A stretch of 64,000 nucleotides of DNA from JAPORK01 sp026710285. Its GTDB lineage: Bacteria; Pseudomonadota; Gammaproteobacteria; Pseudomonadales; Endozoicomonadaceae. The number at the start of each line of letters is the position of its first letter. Positions within the stretch are counted from its first letter, which is position 1. Made by a program: the position numbers and the translations under genes. The stretch lies in contig OZ241746.1 in NCBI GenBank assembly GCA_965201045.1, positions 4,278,001 to 4,342,000 of the forward strand, read 5' to 3'. Below the pieces are notes generated by a model. That model saw nothing but the letters and a program-made list of their open reading frames with translations, was not told where the DNA came from and did not search any database. Positions 1 through 9,470 of this stretch are shown here, one piece after another.

Positions 1-64
1 CTGCATGATACATTGTGCGTCGCTCTTATTCAGAAGCTGACATGCATACACACAGAATTAAACA

Positions 65-301
65 CTACCCCTGATACCCAAAATCAAATTTTATACCAGA
101 CACTTGAGCATTGCGCAATTTATTTAATTGGTCTTCAGAAAGACCGCAGCGGTCTAAAGATATATACCCATTTAACTTCAAAACATTGAATTTAATTTTT
201 GTATAGCCACTTGATAACAGTGATTTCTGATAAAGTGAATCCAGTATTTTCAAGTCAGATAGGTATAGTACGTTGGTAATTTGATCCTTGTCCCATTTGC
301 G
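65..301 (-). pseudogene. frameshifted 3' end of the LRR protein gene
   Basis: Starting near position 301 this frame reads RKWDKDQITNVLYLSDLKIL and then runs open to a stop at 65. It contains LKLNGYISLDRCGL, which matches the repeat pattern of the neighbouring LRR protein (for example LKVKGNLILDRCINL). The main LRR frame ends at 255 with an unrelated-looking tail after DNIT. A one-step shift of frame around 295-303 would join the two into one protein about 70 residues longer. It has no start codon of its own apart from a TTG inside it. I read it as the displaced C-terminus of the LRR gene; a sequencing error is the alternative. Confidence 0.5.
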
Positions 302-1100
302 TAATGTTATCTGGCAGTGATCTCAGATTGCTACAGCGGGCCAGATCTATATTCCCTTTCACTATCTCCCGGAGATTATCCGTCAACGATGTCAGATTGG
401 AGCATCTCGCTAAAATCAGATTTTTATTCACCCGCAGATCCTTCGGTATTGATACCAGATTTTCGCAACATCTCAGACTCACATCCCCTCCTACGCTTAC
501 GCCAGCTGGCAGCTCTTGCAGATTTATGCATCTATCCAGAATCAAGTTACCTTTTACCTTTAGACCAGTTGGCAGCGATATTAGATTTTCGCAATCACTC
601 AGGTCCAGCTTCGCTTTTACCTCCATGTTATCTCGAAGTGATCCCAGATTACTACAGCGGCTCAGATCTATACTCCCTCCTACCTCCATGTCATCCGGAA
701 GCGATTGCAGATTTATGCAACCGGTAACGCACAGATCACCTTTTACCTTCAAACCAGCCGGTAACGATTTCAGACAACAGTTGGAAAGTTCCAAAGTATT
801 CAAATTTAAATTTGCCGGCAGCGATGGCAAATTCTCGAGATTCTCCAGATGCAGATACCCTGACTTTGCACTAAGGATACAATCCCTAGCTTTTCTAATA
901 TCGTCCGCACATTCTGGGTTTTTCTCTATTTCCCGATCAGCCCAGCCATTAATCTCTTTTGCCGTTGGGTGATTTTTCAGACCCAGACTCTCTTTAAAAT
1001 CAACCTCTTTTTCCATTTCTTGTTTTGCTTTTCCTGCTTTTCCTGCTTTTCCTGTTACTAACTTTATTAATACGTTATAAAATTTTTTGATTGGATTCAT
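255..1100 (-). CDS. leucine-rich repeat protein, candidate secreted effector
   Basis: A 281-residue protein with about eight repeats of 22-23 residues between residues 83 and 267. The pattern is L.V.G.L.L..C.NL.SLPD, with LP pairs as in the bacterial LPX-type LRR effectors (IpaH/SspH/YopM family). Residues 1-82 form a charged N-terminal region with a GKAGKAGKA run, encoded by three copies of a 9-bp repeat near 1024-1056, and no signal peptide. No C-terminal ubiquitin-ligase domain follows the repeats. The reading frame probably shifts near position 300, so the natural protein was longer. The next gene upstream on the same strand is a CesT-type chaperone, which fits an effector-chaperone pair. 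The effector role is inferred from repeat type and neighbour. Confidence 0.6.
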   Translation of the reverse strand: MNPIKKFYNVLIKLVTGKAGKAGKAKQEMEKEVDFKESLGLKNHPTAKEINGWADREIEKNPECADDIRKARDCILSAKSGYLHLENLENLPSLPANLNLNTLELSNCCLKSLPAGLKVKGDLCVTGCINLQSLPDDMEVGGSIDLSRCSNLGSLRDNMEVKAKLDLSDCENLISLPTGLKVKGNLILDRCINLQELPAGVSVGGDVSLRCCENLVSIPKDLRVNKNLILARCSNLTSLTDNLREIVKGNIDLARCSNLRSLPDNITQMGQGSNYQRTIPI

Positions 1101-1158
1101 GCAGTAGTTAAAAAAGAACTTAATAATCCGGTTATGAATTTAAAAGGACCCCAACTTC

Positions 1159-1183
1159 TATGCTGCTGAGACTTAGCAGCATA
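1159..1183 (-). terminator. hairpin between the chaperone and LRR genes
   Basis: TATGCTGCT and AGCAGCATA form a perfect 9-bp stem around a 7-base loop. It lies in the 260-bp gap after the chaperone gene and before the LRR gene, both on the minus strand. No clear T-tract follows, so termination is only a possibility; the hairpin itself is plain. Confidence 0.35.
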
Positions 1184-1360
1184 ATCTTTAACAGCGCATC
1201 CAGGCATACTAGCCGAAAGGTTTTTGCTGTTAGTTAAATTTTCCATCACTTGTGGTTTACTGACAGGGGGGTGAATTAATAAAGTCCATTGTTTTTCCTT
1301 TTATACCGTTTAATGAAATGTGTCTGAGTGGCAGAAATGAAGGTATTACCAGCATCAATA

Positions 1361-1786
1361 TTATGCCTGAATACCACCAGCGGCAGAAGAAATTCCACTC
1401 ATGCCCTGCTTAATCAGATCGGCAACATAGCAAAGACAACCACCAAACTGTTCTGCTGATTGTTGAAAATTCTGTGGGGTAATATTAGCCAGAAGGATAC
1501 GTTGATGAAGATAGTAATGTTGTGTTTCCTCATCAATACTCAGACAGGCACGTTCATCACGGATAAATCCTGTACTGCGGGTTAACAAAAGGTTATTTGC
1601 CACTGCTTGATCCCGAGTATTTTCAGCAATTTTTCCAAGATCAGCTTCCAGCCATATACACTTATTTCTGCTATAACAAAAAACATCGTGATCACCAAAT
1701 ATCAGCGTGTAGCGACCCTTTTCTTCTGTTAACGAATCCAGATGATTGTTTTTTGCAAACTGTGTCATTAATGCTTTAAAATCCAT
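1361..1786 (-). CDS. CesT/Tir-type (type III secretion) chaperone
   Basis: A 141-residue acidic protein with the layout of the CesT family of type III secretion chaperones. An N-terminal helix with the LMTQFAKNNHLDSL pattern is followed by YTLIFGDHDVFCY, a strand containing WLEADLGKI, then NNLLLTRSTGFIRDERACLS, YYLHQRILL and a final helix, QSAEQFGGCLCYVADLI. Such chaperones bind the N-terminal region of an effector in the cytoplasm and hold it ready for export. It lies directly upstream of the LRR gene on the same strand, its most likely client. The secretion apparatus is not in the window. The assignment rests on the overall pattern, since sequence conservation in this family is low. Confidence 0.6.
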   Translation of the reverse strand: MDFKALMTQFAKNNHLDSLTEEKGRYTLIFGDHDVFCYSRNKCIWLEADLGKIAENTRDQAVANNLLLTRSTGFIRDERACLSIDEETQHYYLHQRILLANITPQNFQQSAEQFGGCLCYVADLIKQGMSGISSAAGGIQA

Positions 1787-2025
1787 ACAGAGATACTCTT
1801 TGAATTTTTTTATTAATAATATGATGAGTGAATTATTAACTACAATGAGATGATGTTATTATCTGCCACAGAATTATATTCTGAAGTTTAAAAAACGACT
1901 CACTGGTGGTATAAAAGCAGACAATATACAGGCTAACTATAACGGTAAATATTACCAACAAAGCATAACCCTATGGTTGAAAAACGTTGATTATACCACC
2001 ACAACAAAAGGAGTATTTGCAGATT

Positions 2026-3135
2026 ATGACTTATTACATTGGGTTAATGTCAGGCACGAGCGCTGATGGTATTGATGCTACCCTGGTAAAAATTACTGAT
2101 GATACCACAGAACTCATTGCACATTTATTTGCAGCTTTTCCACAACAGCTCAGACAGATTATCTTAACTCTACAAAATAACGACTACTGTTCATTAAAAA
2201 CATTAGGCATGCTCAATTACCGTCTTGGCTGCTGTTATGCTGAAATCGTCACAAAGCTGCTGGCAGATACTGGCTTTGACCTCAAACAGATTACAGCCAT
2301 CGGCTGTCATGGTCAGACTATTTCACACCACCCGCATGGTGATGCTCCTTTTTCCATGCAGGCAGGCGACCCTAATATCCTTGCAGAAAAAACCCAAATC
2401 AGCGTCGTTGCTGATTTCAGAGGAATGGATATTGCCTGTGGAGGTACAGGTGCGCCACTGGTTCCTTCACTGCATCAGGCGTTATTCTCTGACTCGGCTG
2501 AAACCAGAGTTATTGTTAATCTCGGCGGAATAGCTAATATGACCTTGCTTGCACCTGGCAGAGAAGTCACCGGGTTTGACAATGGTCCGGCCAACTGCCT
2601 GATGGATGGATGGATTCACCACCACTTCCCTGCGTTGCAATTTGACAAAGAAGGTCAATGGGCCGCAACGGGTCATGTTGATCAGGATCTGCTTAATGCG
2701 ATGTTAGCGGAGCCCTATTTTCATCTTCGCCCTCCAAAAAGTACAGGTAAAGAGTTGTTTAATCAACAGTGGTTACAAAATTATTTGAATCGGTACCCCA
2801 CAAAACAGCCGCAAGATATACAGGCGACTTTATGTGAGCTGACGGCAACCGTCATCGCAAAAGATATTATGCAGTATGCACACAGCACGGATGGAATATA
2901 TATTTGTGGAGGCGGTGCCTGTAATACTCACCTGCTAAACCGTTTAAGTGCGCAATTGCCTTCCTGCTATATCGCACTGAGTGATGACCTGGGGATTCCA
3001 ACAAATTGTGTTGAAGCAATCGCTTTTGCATGGCTGGCACGATGTCGAATAAAACACCAAGCCGGAAATATTCCATCTGTTACTGGCGCAAAAAAACCGG
3101 CGTTACTTGGTGGTATTTATCGTCCTTATGCGTAA
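2026..3135 (+). CDS. anmK: anhydro-N-acetylmuramic acid kinase
   Basis: AnmK phosphorylates and opens 1,6-anhydro-MurNAc to MurNAc-6-phosphate in cytoplasmic recycling of the cell wall. The 369-residue product equals the E. coli length. GLMSGTSADGID near the N-terminus is the phosphate-binding signature; GCHGQT, FDNGPANCLMD and YICGGGACN follow in order. I chose ATG 2026, which has AAGGAG at 2008-2013, over a TTG at 1987 that would add 13 residues upstream. The gene stands alone, about 200 bp from lepA. Confidence 0.95.
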   Translation: MTYYIGLMSGTSADGIDATLVKITDDTTELIAHLFAAFPQQLRQIILTLQNNDYCSLKTLGMLNYRLGCCYAEIVTKLLADTGFDLKQITAIGCHGQTISHHPHGDAPFSMQAGDPNILAEKTQISVVADFRGMDIACGGTGAPLVPSLHQALFSDSAETRVIVNLGGIANMTLLAPGREVTGFDNGPANCLMDGWIHHHFPALQFDKEGQWAATGHVDQDLLNAMLAEPYFHLRPPKSTGKELFNQQWLQNYLNRYPTKQPQDIQATLCELTATVIAKDIMQYAHSTDGIYICGGGACNTHLLNRLSAQLPSCYIALSDDLGIPTNCVEAIAFAWLARCRIKHQAGNIPSVTGAKKPALLGGIYRPYA

Positions 3136-3345
3136 AACTGATCCTAATCCAATGTGTGCATGCGGCAATAATATCAGCCAGATAAATAAACTTACTGTTA
3201 ATGAATAGCATAAATGTGAGTTATCAGGTAAAATTTTGTCCAGTGATTAAGGTGCAGTACCATGACCTCTGTAAAAAAGAGTGCCTGACTGTATGTGAAA
3301 GAGTAAACATCTGTTAAATTTTAGCGCAACACAAGTGATTATCCG

Positions 3346-5157
3346 GTGAATGAGCAATTAAAATATATACGTAATTTTTCTATTATCGCCCATATTGATC
3401 ATGGGAAATCTACACTGGCGGACCGCTTTATCCAATTTTGTGGTGGATTATCTGATCGTGAAATGCAGGCACAGGTGCTTGATTCAATGGATCTTGAAAG
3501 AGAACGCGGTATTACTATAAAAGCGCAAAGCGTGACGCTTTCTTATAATGCTGATGATGGAAAGCAATATCAGTTAAATTTTATCGATACACCAGGTCAT
3601 GTTGACTTTTCTTATGAAGTTTCAAGATCACTGGCTGCCTGTGAAGGTGCCCTGCTGGTTGTTGATGCAGGACAAGGCGTTGAAGCACAGTCAGTTGCCA
3701 ACTGTTACACAGCCATAGAGCAAGGGCTGGAAGTCATGCCTGTTCTCAATAAAATAGATCTGCCTCAGGCTGAGCCTGAACGTGTTGCACAGGAAATTGA
3801 AGAGATCATCGGCATTGATGCGACCCATGCAGTGCATTGTTCAGCCAAAAGCGGTCAGGGCATAAAAGCGGTTCTGGAGCAGCTTGTTCATCTTATTCCT
3901 CCTCCGTCAGGTGACCGGAATGCTCCTTTGCAGGCGTTAATTATAGATTCATGGTTTGATAATTACTTAGGCGTGGTATCCCTGGTAAGAGTAAAAAATG
4001 GTTGCCTGAAAAAAGGCGATAAAATGTTGATAAAATCAACAATGGATGTGTATAGCGTTGATGATATTGGTGTTTTTACACCTAAGCGTAAATCAACACA
4101 ACAATTAGAAGCCGGTGAAGTGGGCTATGTTGTTGCGGGTATTAAGGATATTCACGGTGCACCGGTAGGAGACACTATTACCCATGCAAAGACAAAAGAA
4201 GCAGAGGCATTGCCCGGCTTTCAGAAAGTAAAACCACAAGTCTATGCAGGACTTTTTCCTGTGAGTGCTGATGACTTTGAAGGGTTTCGTGAAGCGCTGG
4301 AAAAACTAAGCCTGAATGACGCATCACTCTTTTATGAGCCAGAAAGTAGTGACGCACTGGGTTTTGGTTTTCGCTGTGGCTTCCTGGGCATGCTGCATAT
4401 GGAAATTATCCAGGAACGGCTGGAACGTGAATATAATTTGGATCTGATCACAACAGCACCTACGGTTATCTATGAAATTTTGCAAAAAAAAGGTGGGGTT
4501 ATCAATATAGATAACCCTTCATCTTTGCCCGACCCTGGCGCCATTGAAGAAATTCGTGAACCCATTGTACAGGCAAACATCTTAGTCCCCCAGGATTACC
4601 TAGGTAATGTTATTACGCTGTGTGTTGATAAACGGGGCGTACAAAAGGAGATGTTATTTATTGGAAATCAGGTATCTCTCCGCTATGATTTACCAATGAG
4701 CGAGGTTGTTCTGGATTTTTTTGATCGTCTCAAATCGGTTAGCCGGGGATTTGCATCTTTAGATTATTCCTTTGACCGCTTTGAAACATCACATATGGTT
4801 AAGCTTGATATTTTAATCAATGGTGAAAAAGTTGATGCCTTAGCCCTCATTGTTCATCGTGACAGCGCACAAACCCGCGGGCGTTTTTTAGTAGAGACAA
4901 TGAAAGAAATTATTCCAAGACAAATGTTCGATGTTGCCATTCAGGCTGCACTTGGCGGGCAAATTATTGCCAGGAGTACAGTAAAAGCCTTGCGAAAAAA
5001 TGTTACTGCAAAATGTTATGGTGGTGATGTCACAAGAAAAAGAAAGCTGCTGGAAAAACAGAAACAAGGCAAAAAGCGTATGAAGCAGATAGGTCGGGTG
5101 GAAATCCCACAAGAAGCTTTTTTAGCAGTTCTGAGAGTAGAAAAGCCTTCAAAATAA
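3346..5157 (+). CDS. lepA: elongation factor 4 (LepA)
   Basis: LepA is a ribosome-associated GTPase of the EF-G family. The 603-residue product has the G1 motif AHIDHGKST (residues 15-23), the switch region RGITIKAQ, G3 DTPGHVDF and G4 NKIDLP, followed by EF-G-like domains and the LepA-specific C-terminus (GGDVTRKRKLLEKQKQGKKR). The start is GTG at 3346, giving MNEQLKYIRN as in other LepA proteins. It heads the usual lepA-lepB-rnc-era-recO order; 77 bp separate it from the first lepB. Confidence 0.97.
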   Translation: MNEQLKYIRNFSIIAHIDHGKSTLADRFIQFCGGLSDREMQAQVLDSMDLERERGITIKAQSVTLSYNADDGKQYQLNFIDTPGHVDFSYEVSRSLAACEGALLVVDAGQGVEAQSVANCYTAIEQGLEVMPVLNKIDLPQAEPERVAQEIEEIIGIDATHAVHCSAKSGQGIKAVLEQLVHLIPPPSGDRNAPLQALIIDSWFDNYLGVVSLVRVKNGCLKKGDKMLIKSTMDVYSVDDIGVFTPKRKSTQQLEAGEVGYVVAGIKDIHGAPVGDTITHAKTKEAEALPGFQKVKPQVYAGLFPVSADDFEGFREALEKLSLNDASLFYEPESSDALGFGFRCGFLGMLHMEIIQERLEREYNLDLITTAPTVIYEILQKKGGVINIDNPSSLPDPGAIEEIREPIVQANILVPQDYLGNVITLCVDKRGVQKEMLFIGNQVSLRYDLPMSEVVLDFFDRLKSVSRGFASLDYSFDRFETSHMVKLDILINGEKVDALALIVHRDSAQTRGRFLVETMKEIIPRQMFDVAIQAALGGQIIARSTVKALRKNVTAKCYGGDVTRKRKLLEKQKQGKKRMKQIGRVEIPQEAFLAVLRVEKPSK

Positions 5158-5234
5158 AATAAATAGCTATGCTATCTTTTGGAGCGGATATTTATATTTT
5201 TTTATGAAAACAACTTTAAAATGGATAACGTACA

Positions 5235-6044
5235 ATGACCGATAGTATTTTTTCACTCATATTACTCATCCTTGTTGCAATAAGCCTTGTTGTAACATTA
5301 TTAGATATTTTTTGGCTTAGTAAAAGGGCAGGCACAGATAATAAAAAAACCAAAGACAAAACAGGACCAATAGCTGCTATACGGTCTATACTTCCGGTTT
5401 TACTCTTTGTTTTAATCGTTCGTTCTTTTCTTTATGCACCCTTTAAAATTCCTTCTGGCTCGATGATTCCAACTTTGAAAATAGGTGATCACATCCTGGT
5501 CAGTAAATTTGCTTACGGTTTACGTTTGCCTTATTTTGGAAATAAAATTGTATCCATCGCTGAACCTAAGCGGGGCGACATTATTGTTTTTAGCAGTACT
5601 GATGAGTTTAGCCGGCAAAACAATGGGGTGACTGAAGATTTAATTAAGCGCCTGGTGGGTATGCCCGGAGATCATATCCGTTATGAAGGAAAAAATCTGT
5701 ACATCAATGGTGAACTCATTAGTAAAAAGTTTATTATTACAGAAAAAGGCAGCTATGATGCTAGCCTTGAAGGCGCTTATCCTTATGATGTTTATAAAGA
5801 AGCTTTAGGAAAGCACTCCTTCAATGTTATTAATTATCCTGTGGTTAATGCACCTTCCGGAAGCTGGACTGTTCCCAAGGGTATGTATTTTATGATGGGG
5901 GATAACCGCGATCTGAGTGATGACAGCCGTTACTGGGGTTTTGTACCTGAAAAGAACATCATTGGAAAAGCGATAGTTGTATGGATGCACTGGCCTTCAT
6001 GGGGACAGCTGCCTACATTCAAATATAACCGAGTCCTTCAATAG
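5235..6044 (+). CDS. lepB: signal peptidase I, first copy
   Basis: Membrane-bound signal peptidase I removes Sec and Tat signal peptides outside the inner membrane. The 269-residue protein has two N-terminal membrane segments (about 5-28 and 50-66). PSGSM carries the catalytic Ser76, LIKRLVGMPGD carries the general base Lys138, and GDNRDLSDDSRYWGFVP is the C-terminal signature. An ATG at 5221 gives only a five-codon frame, so the ATG at 5235 is used. A second complete lepB follows 56 bp downstream. Confidence 0.95.
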   Translation: MTDSIFSLILLILVAISLVVTLLDIFWLSKRAGTDNKKTKDKTGPIAAIRSILPVLLFVLIVRSFLYAPFKIPSGSMIPTLKIGDHILVSKFAYGLRLPYFGNKIVSIAEPKRGDIIVFSSTDEFSRQNNGVTEDLIKRLVGMPGDHIRYEGKNLYINGELISKKFIITEKGSYDASLEGAYPYDVYKEALGKHSFNVINYPVVNAPSGSWTVPKGMYFMMGDNRDLSDDSRYWGFVPEKNIIGKAIVVWMHWPSWGQLPTFKYNRVLQ

Positions 6045-6100
6045 CTTAACGACTTAAACCAACACAGTGTAGCACTATTATCAAATAACACAGAGGTTCT

Positions 6101-6928
6101 ATGCAGCACATTAATTTTGCACTCATCCTTGTTCTTGCTGTATTTATAACGGGCATCATTACTTTGCTAGAAAAAATAATTTTCGCCCCTAAACGCAGGA
6201 AACTTCAGTTGCCGTCAACAACAGAGGATATACAGACCTCCTCTGCGAAGACACCGGCATGGATAGCATTTTGTCAATCCATTTTCCCTATTCTCTTTCT
6301 GGTATTAATTTTCCGGTCATTTTTATTTGAGCCTTATCAAATTCCTTCAGGTTCAATGATTCCAACGCTACATCCCGGTGATTTTATTTTGGTCAATAAA
6401 TTTGATTATGGATTGCGATTACCTGTGACCGGACACAAAATAGTTTCGGTCAATAAACCTAAAAGGGGTGATGTCATGGTATTTAAATTTCCTGAAAATC
6501 CTAACATTAATTATATTAAGCGTGTTGTAGGGTTACCAGGAGACCATATCCGCTATGAGAACAAATTACTTTATATCAATGATAAGTTGGTTATAAATAA
6601 GCATACTACTGTAGTTTCAGAACATGAAGAAGATAAAAAAGCAGATCAAAAAAATGATTTAACACCTACCTTTTACGATGAACAATTGGGTAAACATAAT
6701 TTCAAGATAAAAATTTATCCGGATATTAGTTATGATAATGGTACCCGATGGACTGTTCCAAAAGGTATGTATTTTGTTATGGGTGATAACAGAGACAGAA
6801 GTTATGACAGTCGTTTCTGGGGGTTTGTACCTGAAGAAAATATAGTAGGTAAAGCCATTTATGTGTGGATGCACTGGCTCCACTGGTATCAGCTACCAAA
6901 ATTTAGCCGCAATCAGGCAATTCCTTGA
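6101..6928 (+). CDS. lepB: signal peptidase I, second copy
   Basis: A second full-length signal peptidase I of 275 residues, paralogous to the gene just upstream. The catalytic dyad is intact: Ser85 in IPSGSMIPT and Lys140 in YIKRVVGLPGD. The GDNRDRSYDSRFWGFVP signature is present. The two copies differ mostly in the loop between the Lys box and the C-terminal signature and in the linker between membrane segments. Two intact active sites argue for two working enzymes. Most gammaproteobacteria carry one lepB here; what the second copy cleaves is unknown. Confidence 0.94.
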   Translation: MQHINFALILVLAVFITGIITLLEKIIFAPKRRKLQLPSTTEDIQTSSAKTPAWIAFCQSIFPILFLVLIFRSFLFEPYQIPSGSMIPTLHPGDFILVNKFDYGLRLPVTGHKIVSVNKPKRGDVMVFKFPENPNINYIKRVVGLPGDHIRYENKLLYINDKLVINKHTTVVSEHEEDKKADQKNDLTPTFYDEQLGKHNFKIKIYPDISYDNGTRWTVPKGMYFVMGDNRDRSYDSRFWGFVPEENIVGKAIYVWMHWLHWYQLPKFSRNQAIP

Positions 6929-6955
6929 ATCAGGGTATAATGCATAAATTAAAAA

Positions 6956-6978
6956 CCGTAAATTGAGTTGTTTTACGG
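6956..6978 (+). terminator. possible hairpin after the lepB pair
   Basis: CCGTAAA and TTTACGG form a 7-bp stem around an 8-base loop, 27 bp past the second lepB stop. A T-tract does not follow directly, so termination is uncertain. Confidence 0.3.
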
Positions 6979-7140
6979 TGTCTGACTAATGTTTTTCAAT
7001 TGCTTATTACACAGTGTATTTTTTACATTCACATTTGCAATAGAAATTTTTCTAAAACACGGTGATTTCAGGATATATTTAATGCAAATTGTGGTACACT
7101 GGTAATTCCAAAATAATGCCGGGGATGAATTATAGTCAAC

Positions 7141-7827
7141 GTGAATAAGTCACTGAAAAAATTGCAATACCAACTGGGATACCAGTTTCAGAATACAGAC
7201 CTCCTGATGCTGGCACTGACTCACCGTAGTCATAGTGGAGAAAATAATGAACGCCTGGAGTTTTTGGGTGACTCTGTTGTAAACCTGATTATAGCGGAAT
7301 CACTTTATAAAAAATTTCCATCCGCCACAGAAGGGCAGCTAACCCGACTGAGAGCCTGTCTTGTTCGTGGTAAAACCATTGCAGAAGTGGGAGAAGAGCT
7401 TAACATTGGAAGTTCTCTGCGTCTGGGTCCTGGTGAAATCAAAAAAAATTCTTATCAGTCCTCTTCCATTATTGCAGATGTAGTGGAATCTGTTATTGGT
7501 GCAATTTATCTCGATGGGGGGCTGGATGTCTGTCGTCAGTGTATATTAACGTGGTTTTCTTCACGTATTGCTATGTCTACCATAGATGCTCAGAAAAACA
7601 AAGACCCTAAAACAAGATTGCAGGAATGGCTACAACAAAAAAAACAGCCTTTACCTAATTATGAATTAATCAATGTACAGGGTGAAGCGCATGACCAAAT
7701 ATTTACGGTACAATGCCAGGTACTAGAGTTTCAACCGGTTACAGGGGAAGGTAATAGCCGTCGCAGTGCAGAACAAAAGACTGCGAGAAAAATTTTGATT
7801 GCTGCCGGTCTGGAGGAAAGTGAATAA
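7141..7827 (+). CDS. rnc: ribonuclease III
   Basis: RNase III cuts double-stranded RNA in rRNA maturation and mRNA control. The 228-residue product has the signature NERLEFLGDSVV (residues 36-47; catalytic Asp44 region) and the second acidic pair in ADVVESVIGAIYLDGG. A double-stranded RNA-binding domain starts near DPKTRLQEWLQ. The start is GTG 7141. The stop lies one base before the era ATG, so the two are probably co-transcribed. Confidence 0.96.
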   Translation: MNKSLKKLQYQLGYQFQNTDLLMLALTHRSHSGENNERLEFLGDSVVNLIIAESLYKKFPSATEGQLTRLRACLVRGKTIAEVGEELNIGSSLRLGPGEIKKNSYQSSSIIADVVESVIGAIYLDGGLDVCRQCILTWFSSRIAMSTIDAQKNKDPKTRLQEWLQQKKQPLPNYELINVQGEAHDQIFTVQCQVLEFQPVTGEGNSRRSAEQKTARKILIAAGLEESE

Positions 7828-7828
7828 T

Positions 7829-8737
7829 ATGCAACAAAACGCTATAACGAATAAACGCTGTGGATATATAGCTATCGTAGGACGACCGAATGTAGGTAAA
7901 TCAACACTACTAAATCATCTCCTTGGGCAAAAACTCAGCATCACATCACGAAAACCTCAAACAACTCGCCATCGCATATTAGGCATCAAAACCGAAAATA
8001 ACATCCAGGCAATTTATGTAGATACACCAGGAATACATAAAACCAGCCAACATGATAAAGCGATCAACCGATATATGAATCAGGCTGCTTTTTCTGCTTT
8101 ACCTGATGTCGATGTTGTGGTTTTTGTGGTTGACCGGCTTATCTGGACAGACGAAGACGAGATCGTGCTCAAACGCTTAGAAAATTGCCACAACGCGGTT
8201 ATTCTTGTGGTTAATAAAATTGATCGTATTGAAAATAAAGAGCAACTAATGCCCTGGCTTGACCGCCTGTCACGGCGCATGAACTTTGCACATATTGTTC
8301 CTCTCTCCGCCTTGAAAGGACACAATATGGATCGATTGGAACGTTTGACCCATGATTTCCTTCCAACCAAAACACACTTTTTTGATGAAGATCAGATTAC
8401 AGATCGTAGCTGCCGTTTTCTTGCTGCTGAAATTGTGCGTGAAAAAATTATGCGGCAAATAGGAGCAGAACTTCCTTATCAGGTTACTGTAGAGATAGAA
8501 CAATTCGTTGTTGAAGAAAATTTGACAACCATCAATGCGCTCATCCTGGTGGAACGTTCAGGTCAGAAAAAAATTGTTATCGGAGAAAAGGGTAACCGAC
8601 TAAAACGTATCGGTATGGAAGCCAGAACAGATATGGAAAAGATGTTTGATCAGCATGTCATGCTGCATTTATGGGTTAAAGTACGTAGCGGCTGGGCTGA
8701 TGATGAACGCTCTTTAGCAAGCCTAGGTTATGATTAA
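7829..8737 (+). CDS. era: GTPase Era
   Basis: Era is a GTPase that binds 16S rRNA during assembly of the small ribosomal subunit. The 302-residue protein has Walker A GRPNVGKST, the G3 motif DTPGIH and the G4 motif NKID. The C-terminal KH domain contains IVIGEKGNRLKRIG. The frame is open further upstream into rnc, but ATG 7829 is preceded by GGAGGAAAG at 7812-7820 and gives the normal length. It sits between rnc and recO as in most gammaproteobacteria. Confidence 0.96.
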   Translation: MQQNAITNKRCGYIAIVGRPNVGKSTLLNHLLGQKLSITSRKPQTTRHRILGIKTENNIQAIYVDTPGIHKTSQHDKAINRYMNQAAFSALPDVDVVVFVVDRLIWTDEDEIVLKRLENCHNAVILVVNKIDRIENKEQLMPWLDRLSRRMNFAHIVPLSALKGHNMDRLERLTHDFLPTKTHFFDEDQITDRSCRFLAAEIVREKIMRQIGAELPYQVTVEIEQFVVEENLTTINALILVERSGQKKIVIGEKGNRLKRIGMEARTDMEKMFDQHVMLHLWVKVRSGWADDERSLASLGYD

Positions 8738-8750
8738 TTGATGGTGCAAA

Positions 8751-9461
8751 GTGAGCATCAGCGCTTTACATCCGGCATGGGTATTGCACTGTTTCCCTTA
8801 TAAAGAGAGCAGTGTCATTGCAGATATTTTAACAGCAGATGCAGGAAGAGTCTCTTTAATTGCTCACAACATTAAAAAACAAAACAAAAAAAAGTTCAGC
8901 GGCACAACATTACAACTTTTCCAGCGTTTTCAGATCAGCTGGCGGGGAAATGGCAACCTCAAGACACTAACAAACATTGAAGCAGATAAAAGTTTACGCC
9001 TCCAGGGCAGGCATCTCTTTTGTGGTTTATACGCCAATGAACTTTTGGTCCGCCTGCTCAAACACCATTTGCCTTCTCAGGAAATATTCAGAATTTATGA
9101 ATGGCTGATCATCGCACTGAGTAAAAAGGTAACGCCTGAATCTTGTTTACGTTTATTTGAAAAAGGACTTCTTGATCAGCTAGGTTATGGTCTGCCTTTA
9201 CAGTTTGAAGCTGAAACACTGATACCTTTGCAACCGAATCAACACTACACCTACAACCCTCTGAACGGTTTTTCACGTAAAACTGAACATGATGATCTTG
9301 TAGATTTTCCTGGCTGGCTTTTACTCAATTATGCAAAAAATCAAATTAGTGAAGAAATGCTACCCCTGCTAAAACAGCTAAACAGAATGGCGTTGAAGTG
9401 TCTATTGGGAAATGAACCATTAAAAAGTCGCTCACTTTTCAAAACAATCAATCAAAAATAG
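8751..9461 (+). CDS. recO: DNA repair protein RecO
   Basis: RecO works with RecR to load RecA on gapped DNA and anneals single strands. The 236-residue product starts with the oligonucleotide-binding fold typical of RecO (WVLHCFPYKESSVIADILT, then GRVSLIAHNIKKQ) and continues with the helical domain (LFCGLYANELLVRLL). GTG 8751 is the start; an ATG at 8741 is in another frame. It is the last gene of the lepA-recO block. pdxJ and acpS, which often follow recO, are absent, replaced by a repeat and an unknown gene. Confidence 0.92.
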   Translation: MSISALHPAWVLHCFPYKESSVIADILTADAGRVSLIAHNIKKQNKKKFSGTTLQLFQRFQISWRGNGNLKTLTNIEADKSLRLQGRHLFCGLYANELLVRLLKHHLPSQEIFRIYEWLIIALSKKVTPESCLRLFEKGLLDQLGYGLPLQFEAETLIPLQPNQHYTYNPLNGFSRKTEHDDLVDFPGWLLLNYAKNQISEEMLPLLKQLNRMALKCLLGNEPLKSRSLFKTINQK

Positions 9462-9470
9462 CTGTAATCT

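Noticed and set aside
304..972. Long open frames on the plus strand (222 and 136 codons) opposite the LRR gene
   Set aside because: They mirror the tandem repeat composition of the LRR gene on the minus strand, have no ribosome site and no domain sense.
5235..6928. Second lepB read as a frameshifted or partial duplicate
   Set aside because: Both frames are full length with all catalytic motifs.
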